Below are positions 1-10,636 of a stretch of 18,207 bases of DNA, piece by piece. The notes beneath the pieces were generated by a model. It searched no databases. It worked only from the letters and a program-made list of their open reading frames with translations, and had not been told where the DNA came from. Position 1 is the first letter of the stretch. The number at the start of each line of letters is the position of its first letter. A program made the translations under genes and the position numbers. The DNA is from Pseudomonadota bacterium (GTDB lineage: Bacteria > Pseudomonadota > Gammaproteobacteria > Xanthomonadales > Rhodanobacteraceae), in the NCBI GenBank assembly GCA_018241165.1, contig JAFEEK010000474.1, positions 1 through 18,207 of the forward strand, in the 5' to 3' direction.

Positions 1-1532
<1,532 letters not shown>

Positions 1533-1548
1533 TTCGTTGTCGGATACC

Positions 1549-1568
1549 TGCCACGCACTTTTGTGGCA
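1549..1568. repeat. Inverted repeat between hflD and the sigma factor gene
   Basis: TGCCAC (1549-1554) and GTGGCA (1563-1568) form a perfect 6-bp stem around an 8-nt loop, 17 bp after the hflD stop and 32 bp before the sigma factor start. No T-run follows, so it is not a classical terminator. It could be an operator or chance. The right arm includes part of a 12-mer, CACTTTTGTGGC, that also occurs exactly at 992-1003 inside hflD. Confidence 0.3.
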
Positions 1569-1600
1569 ACATCACAGTGCGGAAAAGCTTGGGGAGAAGC

Positions 1601-2311
1601 ATGATCCGGTTCCAGACCACACGCTGGAGCATCGTACAAGGCGCACGCGGGGACGGCGCGCAAAGCCACAGCGCGCTCGACGCGCTGTGCCGAACCTACC
1701 GCCCACCGGTGCTGTCCTATGTTCGCAGCCGCGGCTATCCGCCCGACGTCGCCGAGGACTTGACCCAGGCATTCTTCGTCGACTTCATCGAGCGCGCATC
1801 GCATGCAGGCGCCGATCCGCAGCGTGGCCGATTTCGTGCCTTCCTGCTGGTGGCGATCAAACGTTTCCTGATCAATGCCGATGAAAAGGCGCGCACGCAG
1901 AAACGCGGTGGAACGGCACAGGTGGATTCGCTCAAGGACAACAGCCTGCCCGGCATGGATGCGATCATCGACACGGAAACCCCCGAACACGCCTTCGAAC
2001 GCAGTTGGGCACTGGCCGTGCTCGACAGCGCCATGCGCCGGCTGCGCGCCGAGGCCGACGCCGCCGGCAAGGGCGAATTGTTCGTGCAATTGCGAGAGTT
2101 TCTCGCCGAAGCGCCCGCCGAAGCCGAATACGAACGCGCTGCCCAGGCATTGAACCTGCGTCGCAATACGCTCGCGGTCGCGGTACACCGCCTGCGCCAT
2201 CGACTGCGCGAACTGGTGCGCGCCGAACTCGCCCAGACCACCACCAGCCGGGTGGAACTCGAGGCGGAGTTGCGCGAACTGCGCGCAACCCTGGCCGATG
2301 TCATCGGCTGA
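1601..2311 (+). CDS. ECF-type RNA polymerase sigma factor, 'TTRWS' subtype
   Basis: A 236-aa sigma-70-like protein that would direct RNA polymerase to alternative promoters. The N-terminus MIRFQTTRWS is the hallmark of a large ECF-like group, common in Planctomycetes and Acidobacteria and also found in some Proteobacteria, often near Ser/Thr protein kinase genes. Region 2 spans about residues 28-102, with the AEDLTQAFFVDFI core-binding helix and a basic stretch after FRAFLLVAIKRFL. Region 4 is near 135-210, with the helix-turn-helix around RRNTLAVAVHRLRHRLREL. The C-terminus (211-236) is a glutamate- and leucine-rich helix. The start is supported by GGGGAG just before ATG 1601; the longer open frame from 890 is a shadow of hflD. 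No anti-sigma factor or kinase gene is adjacent in this window, so its signal input is unknown. Confidence 0.85.
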   Translation: MIRFQTTRWSIVQGARGDGAQSHSALDALCRTYRPPVLSYVRSRGYPPDVAEDLTQAFFVDFIERASHAGADPQRGRFRAFLLVAIKRFLINADEKARTQKRGGTAQVDSLKDNSLPGMDAIIDTETPEHAFERSWALAVLDSAMRRLRAEADAAGKGELFVQLREFLAEAPAEAEYERAAQALNLRRNTLAVAVHRLRHRLRELVRAELAQTTTSRVELEAELRELRATLADVIG

Positions 2312-2427
2312 TCCGTAATCGCCGCCGCCATTCTATCAGCGCGATGTTGCCGCCAGTTCTTCGCCGGAGGCCGCGTAGCAGCGCGCATTTGCCCTCGATG
2401 TACTCGCATGCGCCTTCAGGGTGAGGC

Positions 2428-2489
2428 CAACCAAACTCGCACCATGCCACGCTCGACGCGAACGCCAAATGTCTTGTGGTGCTTGGTTG
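2428..2489. repeat. Two-part inverted repeat between convergent genes
   Basis: CAACCAA (2428-2434) pairs with TTGGTTG (2483-2489), and directly inside it GCACCA (2439-2444) pairs with TGGTGC (2477-2482). This gives 13 perfect base pairs interrupted by a 4-nt bulge (2435-2438) around a 32-nt loop. It lies just past the stop of the minus-strand beta-propeller gene and 117 bp past the sigma factor stop, in the 181-bp convergent gap 2312-2492, where I see no gene. It may act as a shared transcript end or 3' structure, although there is no U-tract. Confidence 0.4.
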
Positions 2490-2492
2490 CGT

Positions 2493-3902
2493 TTACGGTT
2501 CGAAATTGCCGGCAAATACGCTGTCGTGCCGGTAGACGAACACCCCTTCTTCCGGAACGCGGTCCGTTCCGCCGCGGGTTATCCCGACCAATGCAAATAC
2601 CCCATTGCGCGACAAGGCGGCGATGCCGGCGGAGTACCCGTCCGTCTGGGACCCGGGTACGGGAAAGTTTGTGAGGCACGCAAGCGCCATGCCGCGGGTC
2701 TTGACGCAGGCGTCGCTGCGGCCCACGGTGATGCCCTGGGCGAAGTGATAGAGCTGGGTCGAGGTAAACGCGACCACACCGGCTTGCTCGGCAATCAACG
2801 GATAGCCATTCCCGCAACAGTCGCTGTTGCCTTTTGCCCACTGCCCTGCATCGAACGGAATCGGCACGACAGTTCCCGTTTTCAAGTCGCGCAACCAGAT
2901 GTTGTCGCCGCCCGGGTTGCTGGCCAGCGTTGGGGACGCGGCAAATGCCAGCCATTGCCCATCGTGACTCAGGTCGAACTGGGCGAACGGCCCGATTGGC
3001 GCCACCGCTCCAAGCGGATCGACGTTGCCCAACATCGTCGTCGTACCGCCCGCTTCATCGAGTACGCCGTTGCCATCGCTGTCGCGATTGCGTACGAGGA
3101 TGCCGCCCACGCCTGCTGCAACCAGGTTGGTCGCGTCCGAAGCGAAGACGATCACGGCGCCGTTGCCGCTCATGCGTATCGGCGGACGAAACAAGCCCGG
3201 ACTATCCGCATTGCCGACGGCGCCACTGCTCGATTGGCTGACCCGGACATTGGCCGAGGCCGACCGATCGCGCGCATAGATGTCCCTGTAACTGTTCGTG
3301 TCGTCGGCACTCAATCGCTGCAAGGTCGAATATGCGACGGTACGTCCGTGGTCATCGATTGCGCCGGGCGTCTGGTCCGCGCCATTGAAAAACGTCTGAC
3401 CGTTGAGCAGGCTGACCAGCTCCAGCTTGGTCGCGCCGGCCTCGTCGAAAACGCCATTGCCGTCGATATCCCGATCCAGCAGGAACTGATCGAAGGTGAA
3501 ATTGGCGTCGTTTGCCGCCAACAGGCTGTCGTACGAGTTGAAAGTAATGAACCGGCCATCGGGGCTGATCGACGGAAACCGGCTGGCATACGCGGTTTGC
3601 GTGCCATCCGCACGCATGCTGACGCGTCGCGTGACATTCGTCTTGCGGTCGCGAACGAAGATATCCGTTTTTGCGTTCGTGTCGCCGGCAACCAGATCGG
3701 AAGCGTCCGCAGCGAATACCACCCAACGCCCGTCGTCGCTGATCGAGAAATTGCCCAGTGCCGCCGAGTTCTGTGTCGGCGTGCCGTCGGGCCGCACATC
3801 GATGCGCTCCAACCTGACCCACACATCGGTTTGTGCGAATGCAGGACCCAACAGGCCCAGGCCCAGGCTCAACGCCATACCCGCGCGTATGCCAATACGC
3901 AT
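2493..3902 (-). CDS. Exported TolB/PD40-type beta-propeller protein
   Basis: A predicted 469-aa secreted protein. The start at 3902 is chosen because AAGGAG lies 6 nt before it and a clean signal peptide follows: MRIGIRAG, a hydrophobic stretch LSLGLGLLG, and cleavage after AFA before QTD. The mature part is built from repeated propeller blades of the PD40/WD40-like kind, for example FSISDDGRWVVFAADASDLV, PSISPDGRFITFNSYDSLL and DLSHDGQWLAFAASPTL, each with the S-x-DG-R/Q-x-(V/L/I)-x-F pattern. Two loops, DRDIDGNGVFDEAG and NRDSDGNGVLDEAG, look like calcium-binding DxDxNGxxDE loops. The final residues are SVFAGNFEP. It has no catalytic motif that I recognise. Propeller proteins of this sort are often periplasmic or secreted binding scaffolds, so no specific function is claimed. 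It is convergent with the sigma factor gene and divergent from acnA. Confidence 0.8.
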   Translation of the reverse strand: MRIGIRAGMALSLGLGLLGPAFAQTDVWVRLERIDVRPDGTPTQNSAALGNFSISDDGRWVVFAADASDLVAGDTNAKTDIFVRDRKTNVTRRVSMRADGTQTAYASRFPSISPDGRFITFNSYDSLLAANDANFTFDQFLLDRDIDGNGVFDEAGATKLELVSLLNGQTFFNGADQTPGAIDDHGRTVAYSTLQRLSADDTNSYRDIYARDRSASANVRVSQSSSGAVGNADSPGLFRPPIRMSGNGAVIVFASDATNLVAAGVGGILVRNRDSDGNGVLDEAGGTTTMLGNVDPLGAVAPIGPFAQFDLSHDGQWLAFAASPTLASNPGGDNIWLRDLKTGTVVPIPFDAGQWAKGNSDCCGNGYPLIAEQAGVVAFTSTQLYHFAQGITVGRSDACVKTRGMALACLTNFPVPGSQTDGYSAGIAALSRNGVFALVGITRGGTDRVPEEGVFVYRHDSVFAGNFEP

Positions 3903-3959
3903 GACCTTCTCCTTCGTGGCTGTCATCGATGCAAAAGGCGTAATTTCGCACCCGGATGT

Positions 3960-3989
3960 GACATCTCGAACGAGATATGTCGGTTCGAG
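3960..3989. promoter_or_regulatory. Overlapping dyads in the divergent region before acnA
   Basis: Two perfect inverted repeats share bases: ATCTCG-N2-CGAGAT (3963-3976) and CTCGAAC-N11-GTTCGAG (3965-3971 with 3983-3989). The first is flanked by GACAT (3960-3964) and ATGTC (3977-3981), which extends it if a 2-nt bulge is allowed. The element lies 58-87 bp upstream of the minus-strand propeller gene and about 150-180 bp upstream of acnA. This placement fits an operator for the minus-strand gene. The regulator is unknown. Confidence 0.4.
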
Positions 3990-4082
3990 TCGATCGATTT
4001 CCGGCACTCGGCCAGTGCATGCCACGCAAGCGCCCGGAATCCGTGCTGACGTCGCAACGGCGCCTGCCCCGACCGCTTGTCG

Positions 4083-4088
4083 TATAAT
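4083..4088 (+). promoter_or_regulatory. acnA -10 box candidate
   Basis: A perfect TATAAT lies 50 bp upstream of the acnA start. No convincing -35 hexamer stands 16-18 bp upstream (the bases there are GC-rich), so the promoter may depend on an activator. Between it and the AAGGAG ribosome site, CGGCC (4102-4106) and GGCCG (4111-4115) form a small hairpin with a GTCA loop in the expected 5' leader. Confidence 0.5.
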
Positions 4089-4138
4089 TGTCGGCTCGCA
4101 GCGGCCGTCAGGCCGGCTGATCCCGCAAGGAGTCCGTC

Positions 4139-6876
<2,738 letters not shown>

Positions 6877-6880
<4 letters not shown>

Positions 6881-7302
6881 AGTTTTTGCTGCCAGTTGGC
6901 GTTGTAACACTTCCAATCGGGACCCTCGCGTTTCCAACCACTGGTAATCGAGTAAATCGAACCGCGCTCGGGCAGCCATCCGCCCGAGCCGCCGGTGAAA
7001 GTGGCGGTGGCGTGCACGGTCGCGCGATCGCCTTGCAGCTCGACGTCGATGGGCCCCAGGGTCACGCCGATGGATTCGTTGCGCAGCACTTGCGCGCGCA
7101 ACAGGTTGTGCAGGCCCTCGCGATCGACCTGGCCATCGTTGCCGATGAAATCGGCGCTGACATGATCGATGAAGGATCGCGGATCGCGCGCTTCCAGCGC
7201 AGCCTGCATTGCGACGACGGCGTCGCGGATGCGTTGCTCATCCGGAGTGCGATGGCAACAGGCGATGGCAAGCAACGCCAGGATGAGACACACCCGTTTC
7301 AT
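6877..7302 (-). CDS. Small predicted lipoprotein with NTF2-like (SnoaL/DUF4440) domain
   Basis: Starting at ATG 7302, the protein has 141 aa: MKRVCLILALLAIACCH is a short lipoprotein-type signal peptide with a lipobox-like AIAC ending at Cys15, followed by another Cys. The remainder, beginning DEQRIRDAVVAMQAALEARDPRSFIDHV, has the helix pattern and later beta strands (VTLGPIDVEL, RATVHATATF) of NTF2-like or SnoaL folds, a family of small ligand-binding or enzymatic domains. No catalytic residue can be named. A start 23 codons upstream (7371) would add a basic, non-signal extension and is less likely. The gene faces acnA and shares a CTAG with its stop, and it is divergent from rpfB with 104 bp between the starts. 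A link to DSF signalling is only positional. Confidence 0.72.
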
Positions 7303-7344
7303 GCCGTGCATGCTGCGCCCTTGTCGAATTCCCCGCAGTGCAGC

Positions 7345-7373
7345 TTGCCGGACTCGGGCGAGCATGGTCAAAT
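7345..7373 (+). promoter_or_regulatory. Candidate rpfB promoter
   Basis: TTGCCG (7345-7350) and TCAAAT (7368-7373) are 17 bp apart, each matching 4 of 6 sigma-70 consensus bases, and would give a leader of roughly 25-30 nt before the rpfB ATG. This is a weak but well-spaced match in the 104-bp divergent region shared with the lipoprotein gene. Confidence 0.3.
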
Positions 7374-7406
7374 CCGGCCATCATCGACACTGGGAAATTG
7401 CGCGCA

Positions 7407-9092
7407 ATGAACAATCAAGAACGGCCCTGGTTGGCGCACTATCCGGCGGGCGTGCCCGCGCAAATCGACATCGACCAGTTCCGTTCCATCGCCCAGGTAC
7501 TGGAAACCGCCTGCGATCGCTTCGCCCACCGACCGGCGTTTGCGAACATGGGACGCACGCTGACCTATGCCGATATCGACCGGCTCAGCCGCCGATTCGC
7601 GGCTTACCTGCTCAACGACCTCAAGCTCGCGCGCGGCGACCGCATCGCGATCATGCTGCCGAACGTCCTGCAATATCCGGTCGCGATCTTCGGCGTGCTG
7701 CGCGCCGGCCTGACCGTGGTCAACACCAATCCGCTGTACACCGCGCGCGAGTTGCGCCATCAGCTGCACGACGCCGGCGTCAGCGCGATCGTGGTGCTCG
7801 ACAACTTCGCCGCCACGCTGGCCGAAGTGCTGCACGATACGCCGGTCCGGCACGTGATCACCACCGGTATCGGCGATTTGCTCGCGGCGCCAAAATCCGT
7901 ACTGGTCAATTTCGCGCTCAAGCACATCAAGAAGATGGTACCGGCGTATCGCATCGATCACGCCGTGCGCTTCAATACCGTGCTTGCGCGCGGCGCGCGC
8001 TCGACGCCGCCGAAGATCGACATCGGCCATGCCGACATCGCGTTTTTGCAATACACGGGCGGCACCACCGGCGTGGCCAAGGGTGCCATGCTCACGCACG
8101 GCAACCTCGTCGCCAACATGCAGCAAGCTTCGGCCTGGATCGACCGCGACGTTCGCGAAGGCGAAGAAGTCATCGTCACCGCGATCCCGCTCTACCATAT
8201 CTTCGCGCTGACCGCGAACTGCCTCGTGTTCATGAAGTTCGGCGGGCTGAACCATCTCGTCACCAACCCGCGCGACATGCCCGGCTTCGTCAAGATCCTG
8301 CGCGGCATCCGCATGACCGCGATCACCGGCGTCAACACGCTGTTCAACGGCCTGCTCAATACGCCCGGATTCGACAAGGTGGATTTCTCGGCCTTGCACC
8401 TGACCCTCGGCGGCGGCACGGCGGTGCAACGCAGCGTCGCCGAACGCTGGAAAAAAGTTACCGGCTGCACCCTGGTCGAAGCGTACGGATTGACCGAAAC
8501 ATCGCCGGCCGCATGCATGAATCCGCTGGACCTGCCCGAGTACAACGGCTCGATCGGCATGCCGATTCCATCGACCGACGTAACCATCCGCGATGACGAC
8601 AAGAAAGTGTTGCCCGAAGGCCAGGTCGGCGAGCTGTGCGTGCGCGGCCCGCAAGTCATGAAGGGTTACTGGCAACGTCCCGACGAAACCGCCAAGGTCC
8701 TCGATGACGACGGTTGGCTGTACACCGGCGACGTGGCGCGCATGGACGACAATGGCTATTTCTACATCGTCGACCGCAAGAAGGACATGATCCTGGTGTC
8801 GGGGTTCAATGTATACCCGAACGAGATCGAAGACGTCATCGCCCAGTGTCCGGGCGTGCTTGAAGCGGCCGCGGTCGGCATACCCGACGAAAAATCCGGC
8901 GAGGCGGTGAAGATCGTCGTGGTACGCAAGGACCCGAACCTGACCGCGGAGACGATCCGCGCGTATGCCAGGGAAAACCTGACCGGCTACAAGTTGCCGA
9001 AGGTCATCGAGTTCCGCGACGCATTGCCAAAGTCGAATGTCGGCAAGATCCTGCGCCGCGAATTGCGCGATCCGGCAAAACCTTCCGGCTAG
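7407..9092 (+). CDS. rpfB: Fatty acyl-CoA ligase RpfB (FadD-like)
   Basis: A 561-aa acyl-CoA synthetase of the ANL superfamily that activates fatty acids with ATP and CoA. In Xanthomonas RpfB acts as a fatty acyl-CoA ligase and has been linked to DSF turnover. Visible motifs are the P-loop-like YTGGTTGVAKG (216-226), YGLTETSP (360-367), the fatty-acid ligase signature from DGWLYTGD to VSGFNVYPNEIED (435-476), and catalytic Lys547 in SNVGKILRREL. The start at 7407 is preferred over an open frame from 7338, because MNNQERPWL aligns with the expected N-terminus and 7338 would lie upstream of the candidate promoter. The ribosome site before 7407 is weak. Its position between acnA and rpfF supports RpfB over the housekeeping FadD, though a housekeeping beta-oxidation role cannot be excluded from sequence. 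Its TAG overlaps the stop of the PilZ gene. Confidence 0.9.
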   Translation: MNNQERPWLAHYPAGVPAQIDIDQFRSIAQVLETACDRFAHRPAFANMGRTLTYADIDRLSRRFAAYLLNDLKLARGDRIAIMLPNVLQYPVAIFGVLRAGLTVVNTNPLYTARELRHQLHDAGVSAIVVLDNFAATLAEVLHDTPVRHVITTGIGDLLAAPKSVLVNFALKHIKKMVPAYRIDHAVRFNTVLARGARSTPPKIDIGHADIAFLQYTGGTTGVAKGAMLTHGNLVANMQQASAWIDRDVREGEEVIVTAIPLYHIFALTANCLVFMKFGGLNHLVTNPRDMPGFVKILRGIRMTAITGVNTLFNGLLNTPGFDKVDFSALHLTLGGGTAVQRSVAERWKKVTGCTLVEAYGLTETSPAACMNPLDLPEYNGSIGMPIPSTDVTIRDDDKKVLPEGQVGELCVRGPQVMKGYWQRPDETAKVLDDDGWLYTGDVARMDDNGYFYIVDRKKDMILVSGFNVYPNEIEDVIAQCPGVLEAAAVGIPDEKSGEAVKIVVVRKDPNLTAETIRAYARENLTGYKLPKVIEFRDALPKSNVGKILRRELRDPAKPSG

Positions 9093-9436
9093 TCGTCGAA
9101 CGGTTCGAGTTTGTCCGCATACCCGCCAAGCAGGTTCCAAAGCGGAACTTCCTTGTCCGGCGGAATGCGCGCGTAGGCAAAACCCAGGTGATTCGTGGTG
9201 ATGCGCGCCACGGTCGCTTCGACGTGGATGTTGAGTTCCTCGCCGACGATCATGTCCAGCGCATACAAGTCGCCGGGCTTTCCCTGCCAGCTTTCCGGAC
9301 GCACGAGCAAAACTCCCGTTGCCGAGATATCGGCGATTTCCGTAGACCATGCATCCGCGCCGCGAATCATCATCGCGGCGGAACGAATTCGCATTCGCGC
9401 CGGCCTTGAACCGCTGCCGCTGCGTTGATGTGTCAT
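9089..9436 (-). CDS. PilZ-domain protein (predicted c-di-GMP receptor)
   Basis: A 115-aa single-domain protein. Both halves of the PilZ c-di-GMP binding signature are present: RxxxR at Arg14-Arg18 (RMRIR) and DxSxxG at Asp36-Gly41 (DISATG), 17 residues apart, followed by the beta-barrel strands GVLLVRPESW, LYALDMIVGEELNIHVEATV and LGFAYARI. ATG 9436 has AGGGGA 7 nt upstream and is the only start that keeps the arginine motif with an N-terminal tail. PilZ proteins bind cyclic di-GMP and change conformation to act on motility, secretion or polysaccharide machinery; the partner here is unknown. The gene lies between rpfB and rpfF on the opposite strand, overlapping the rpfB stop by 4 bp and divergent from rpfF. 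Since RpfG in the same cluster degrades c-di-GMP, a functional link is plausible but inferred. Confidence 0.85.
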   Translation of the reverse strand: MTHQRSGSGSRPARMRIRSAAMMIRGADAWSTEIADISATGVLLVRPESWQGKPGDLYALDMIVGEELNIHVEATVARITTNHLGFAYARIPPDKEVPLWNLLGGYADKLEPFDD

Positions 9437-9546
9437 GCAACAATCCCCTGATCCAACGACCGGATTCTACCTTTACCTACTCGCTCAGGCGAACAGCGCT
9501 GTGGGCACAGGCCCAAGCAATGGTTCTGCCGAAGGCGGCCATTCGG

Positions 9547-9569
9547 CCGGATAAACGTCCGGACAAACG
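9547..9569. repeat. Tandem 11-bp near-repeat upstream of rpfF
   Basis: CCGGATAAACG (9547-9557) and CCGGACAAACG (9559-9569) are direct repeats with one mismatch and a 12-bp period. They contain the 8-bp palindrome GTCCGGAC (9557-9564). They lie in the 267-bp divergent region between the PilZ gene and rpfF (9437-9703), where I see no other gene. They could be a double site for a regulator; the factor is not identified. Confidence 0.4.
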
Positions 9570-9600
9570 CGCCGCGCCATGATACTACCCGACGCCAATC

Positions 9601-9619
9601 GCAGTGCTACACTCACTGC
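9601..9619 (+). promoter_or_regulatory. Inverted repeat over a possible -10 box upstream of rpfF
   Basis: GCAGTG (9601-9606) and CACTGC (9614-9619) are perfect inverted repeats around CTACACT, which contains TACACT (9608-9613), a 4-of-6 match to TATAAT. No good -35 box is seen. Such a dyad could be an operator covering the rpfF promoter. The half-site spacing is one base short of the CRP/Clp GTG-N8-CAC pattern, so a Clp site is doubtful. Confidence 0.35.
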
Positions 9620-9703
9620 GCTCGATCGTGCACAGGGGCATGGGCAACCGGCCACGCATGCAGGCGGTCCACTGCGCGGCAAACCTGTCCACAAGGGGTA
9701 CTT

Positions 9704-10633
9704 ATGCCTGCCTTCGACGCGATCCACAACGACTCGCACTACAGCACGCTGAACGCCTGGGAAGACGCATCAAATGGCGCCTATTGGTGCCAGATGCATG
9801 TGCGGCGTTATCCGCACGACAGCGCCTATCGCCCGTGCTTCTCGACGGTCTTGCTCAAGGAACTTCGTGAATTCCAGTTGCGTACGGCCGAAGCGCTGCG
9901 GCGGCCATTGCGCAACGCGGCCAATCCGCGCGTGCTCCAGCATGTCGTGCTCGCATCCGCGGCGGACGTGTTCAACCTGGGCGGCGACCTGGAACTGTTT
10001 TGCCGCCTGATTCGCGCCAGCGATCGCAACCGGCTGATGGCGTACGCGCGCCAATGCGTGGAAGTCGCCTATGGCTTCTACCGGCATCTGAACGAAGACG
10101 CCCACACCATTGCACTGGTGCAAGGCGACGCGCTCGGCGGCGGTTTCGAATCGGCGCTGTGCTGCCAGACCATCGTGGCCGAGAGCGGCGTTGGCATGGG
10201 CTTCCCCGAGGTTCTGTTCGACCTGTTCCCCGGCATGGGCGCGTACTCGTTCCTGCGCAAGCGCATCTCGCCCACGCAGGCCGAGCGCATGATGCTCGAT
10301 GGCAACATCTATTCGAGCGACGAGCTGCACAAGATGGGAGTCGTCGATATCCTGGTTCCGCGTGGCGAGGGCGTGGCCGCGGTGCACGACCTGATCGCGC
10401 GCAACCGGCGCATCGGCCATGCGCGCCTGGCGATGGATCGCGTGCAAACGGCCTGTCATCCGGTCAGCTTCGAAGAGTTGATGACAGTGACCGAAATCTG
10501 GGTAGATACGGCGTTGCAGTTGGGCGACAAATCGCTGCGCACGATGGAACGCCTGGTGCGCGCGCAATTGCGCCGTCCGCAAAAACCGAATCTCGACGTC
10601 GAAGCGCCGATCCCGATGGCTAACGCAGGATAA
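9704..10633 (+). CDS. rpfF: DSF synthase RpfF (crotonase superfamily)
   Basis: RpfF makes diffusible signal factor (cis-2-unsaturated fatty acids) from acyl-ACP by dehydratase and thioesterase activity. The 309-aa protein has the crotonase fold with the RpfF-specific segments HVVLASAADVFNLGGDLELF, LVQGDALGGGFESALCCQTI and GFPEVLFDLFPGMGAYSFL. The two catalytic glutamates are Glu149 and Glu169, 20 residues apart as in X. campestris RpfF (Glu141 and Glu161). The C-terminal TEIWVDTALQLGDKSLRTMERLVRAQ block is also typical. It is about 20 residues longer than the X. campestris protein, through a slightly longer N-terminus and a tail ending PIPMANAG. AAGGGG lies 5 nt before the ATG. The gene is convergent with rpfC, 3 bp apart, as the Xanthomonas gene order predicts. 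The exact acyl chain made cannot be read from the sequence. Confidence 0.96.
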   Translation: MPAFDAIHNDSHYSTLNAWEDASNGAYWCQMHVRRYPHDSAYRPCFSTVLLKELREFQLRTAEALRRPLRNAANPRVLQHVVLASAADVFNLGGDLELFCRLIRASDRNRLMAYARQCVEVAYGFYRHLNEDAHTIALVQGDALGGGFESALCCQTIVAESGVGMGFPEVLFDLFPGMGAYSFLRKRISPTQAERMMLDGNIYSSDELHKMGVVDILVPRGEGVAAVHDLIARNRRIGHARLAMDRVQTACHPVSFEELMTVTEIWVDTALQLGDKSLRTMERLVRAQLRRPQKPNLDVEAPIPMANAG

Positions 10634-10636
10634 TCG

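Noticed and set aside
2421..4049. 542-aa plus-strand frame opposite the propeller gene
   Set aside because: The minus-strand reading has a signal peptide, a good ribosome site and repeated propeller motifs, while this one has none.
7368..9443. 691-aa open frame antisense to rpfB and over the PilZ gene
   Set aside because: It overlaps two convincing genes, has low-complexity His/Arg/Val-rich composition and no domain; it is a codon-bias shadow.
9601..9619. Clp/CRP binding site at the rpfF promoter
   Set aside because: The half-site spacing is GTG-N7-CAC rather than N8 and the outer bases do not fit TGTGA/TCACA, so it is reported only as an unassigned inverted repeat.
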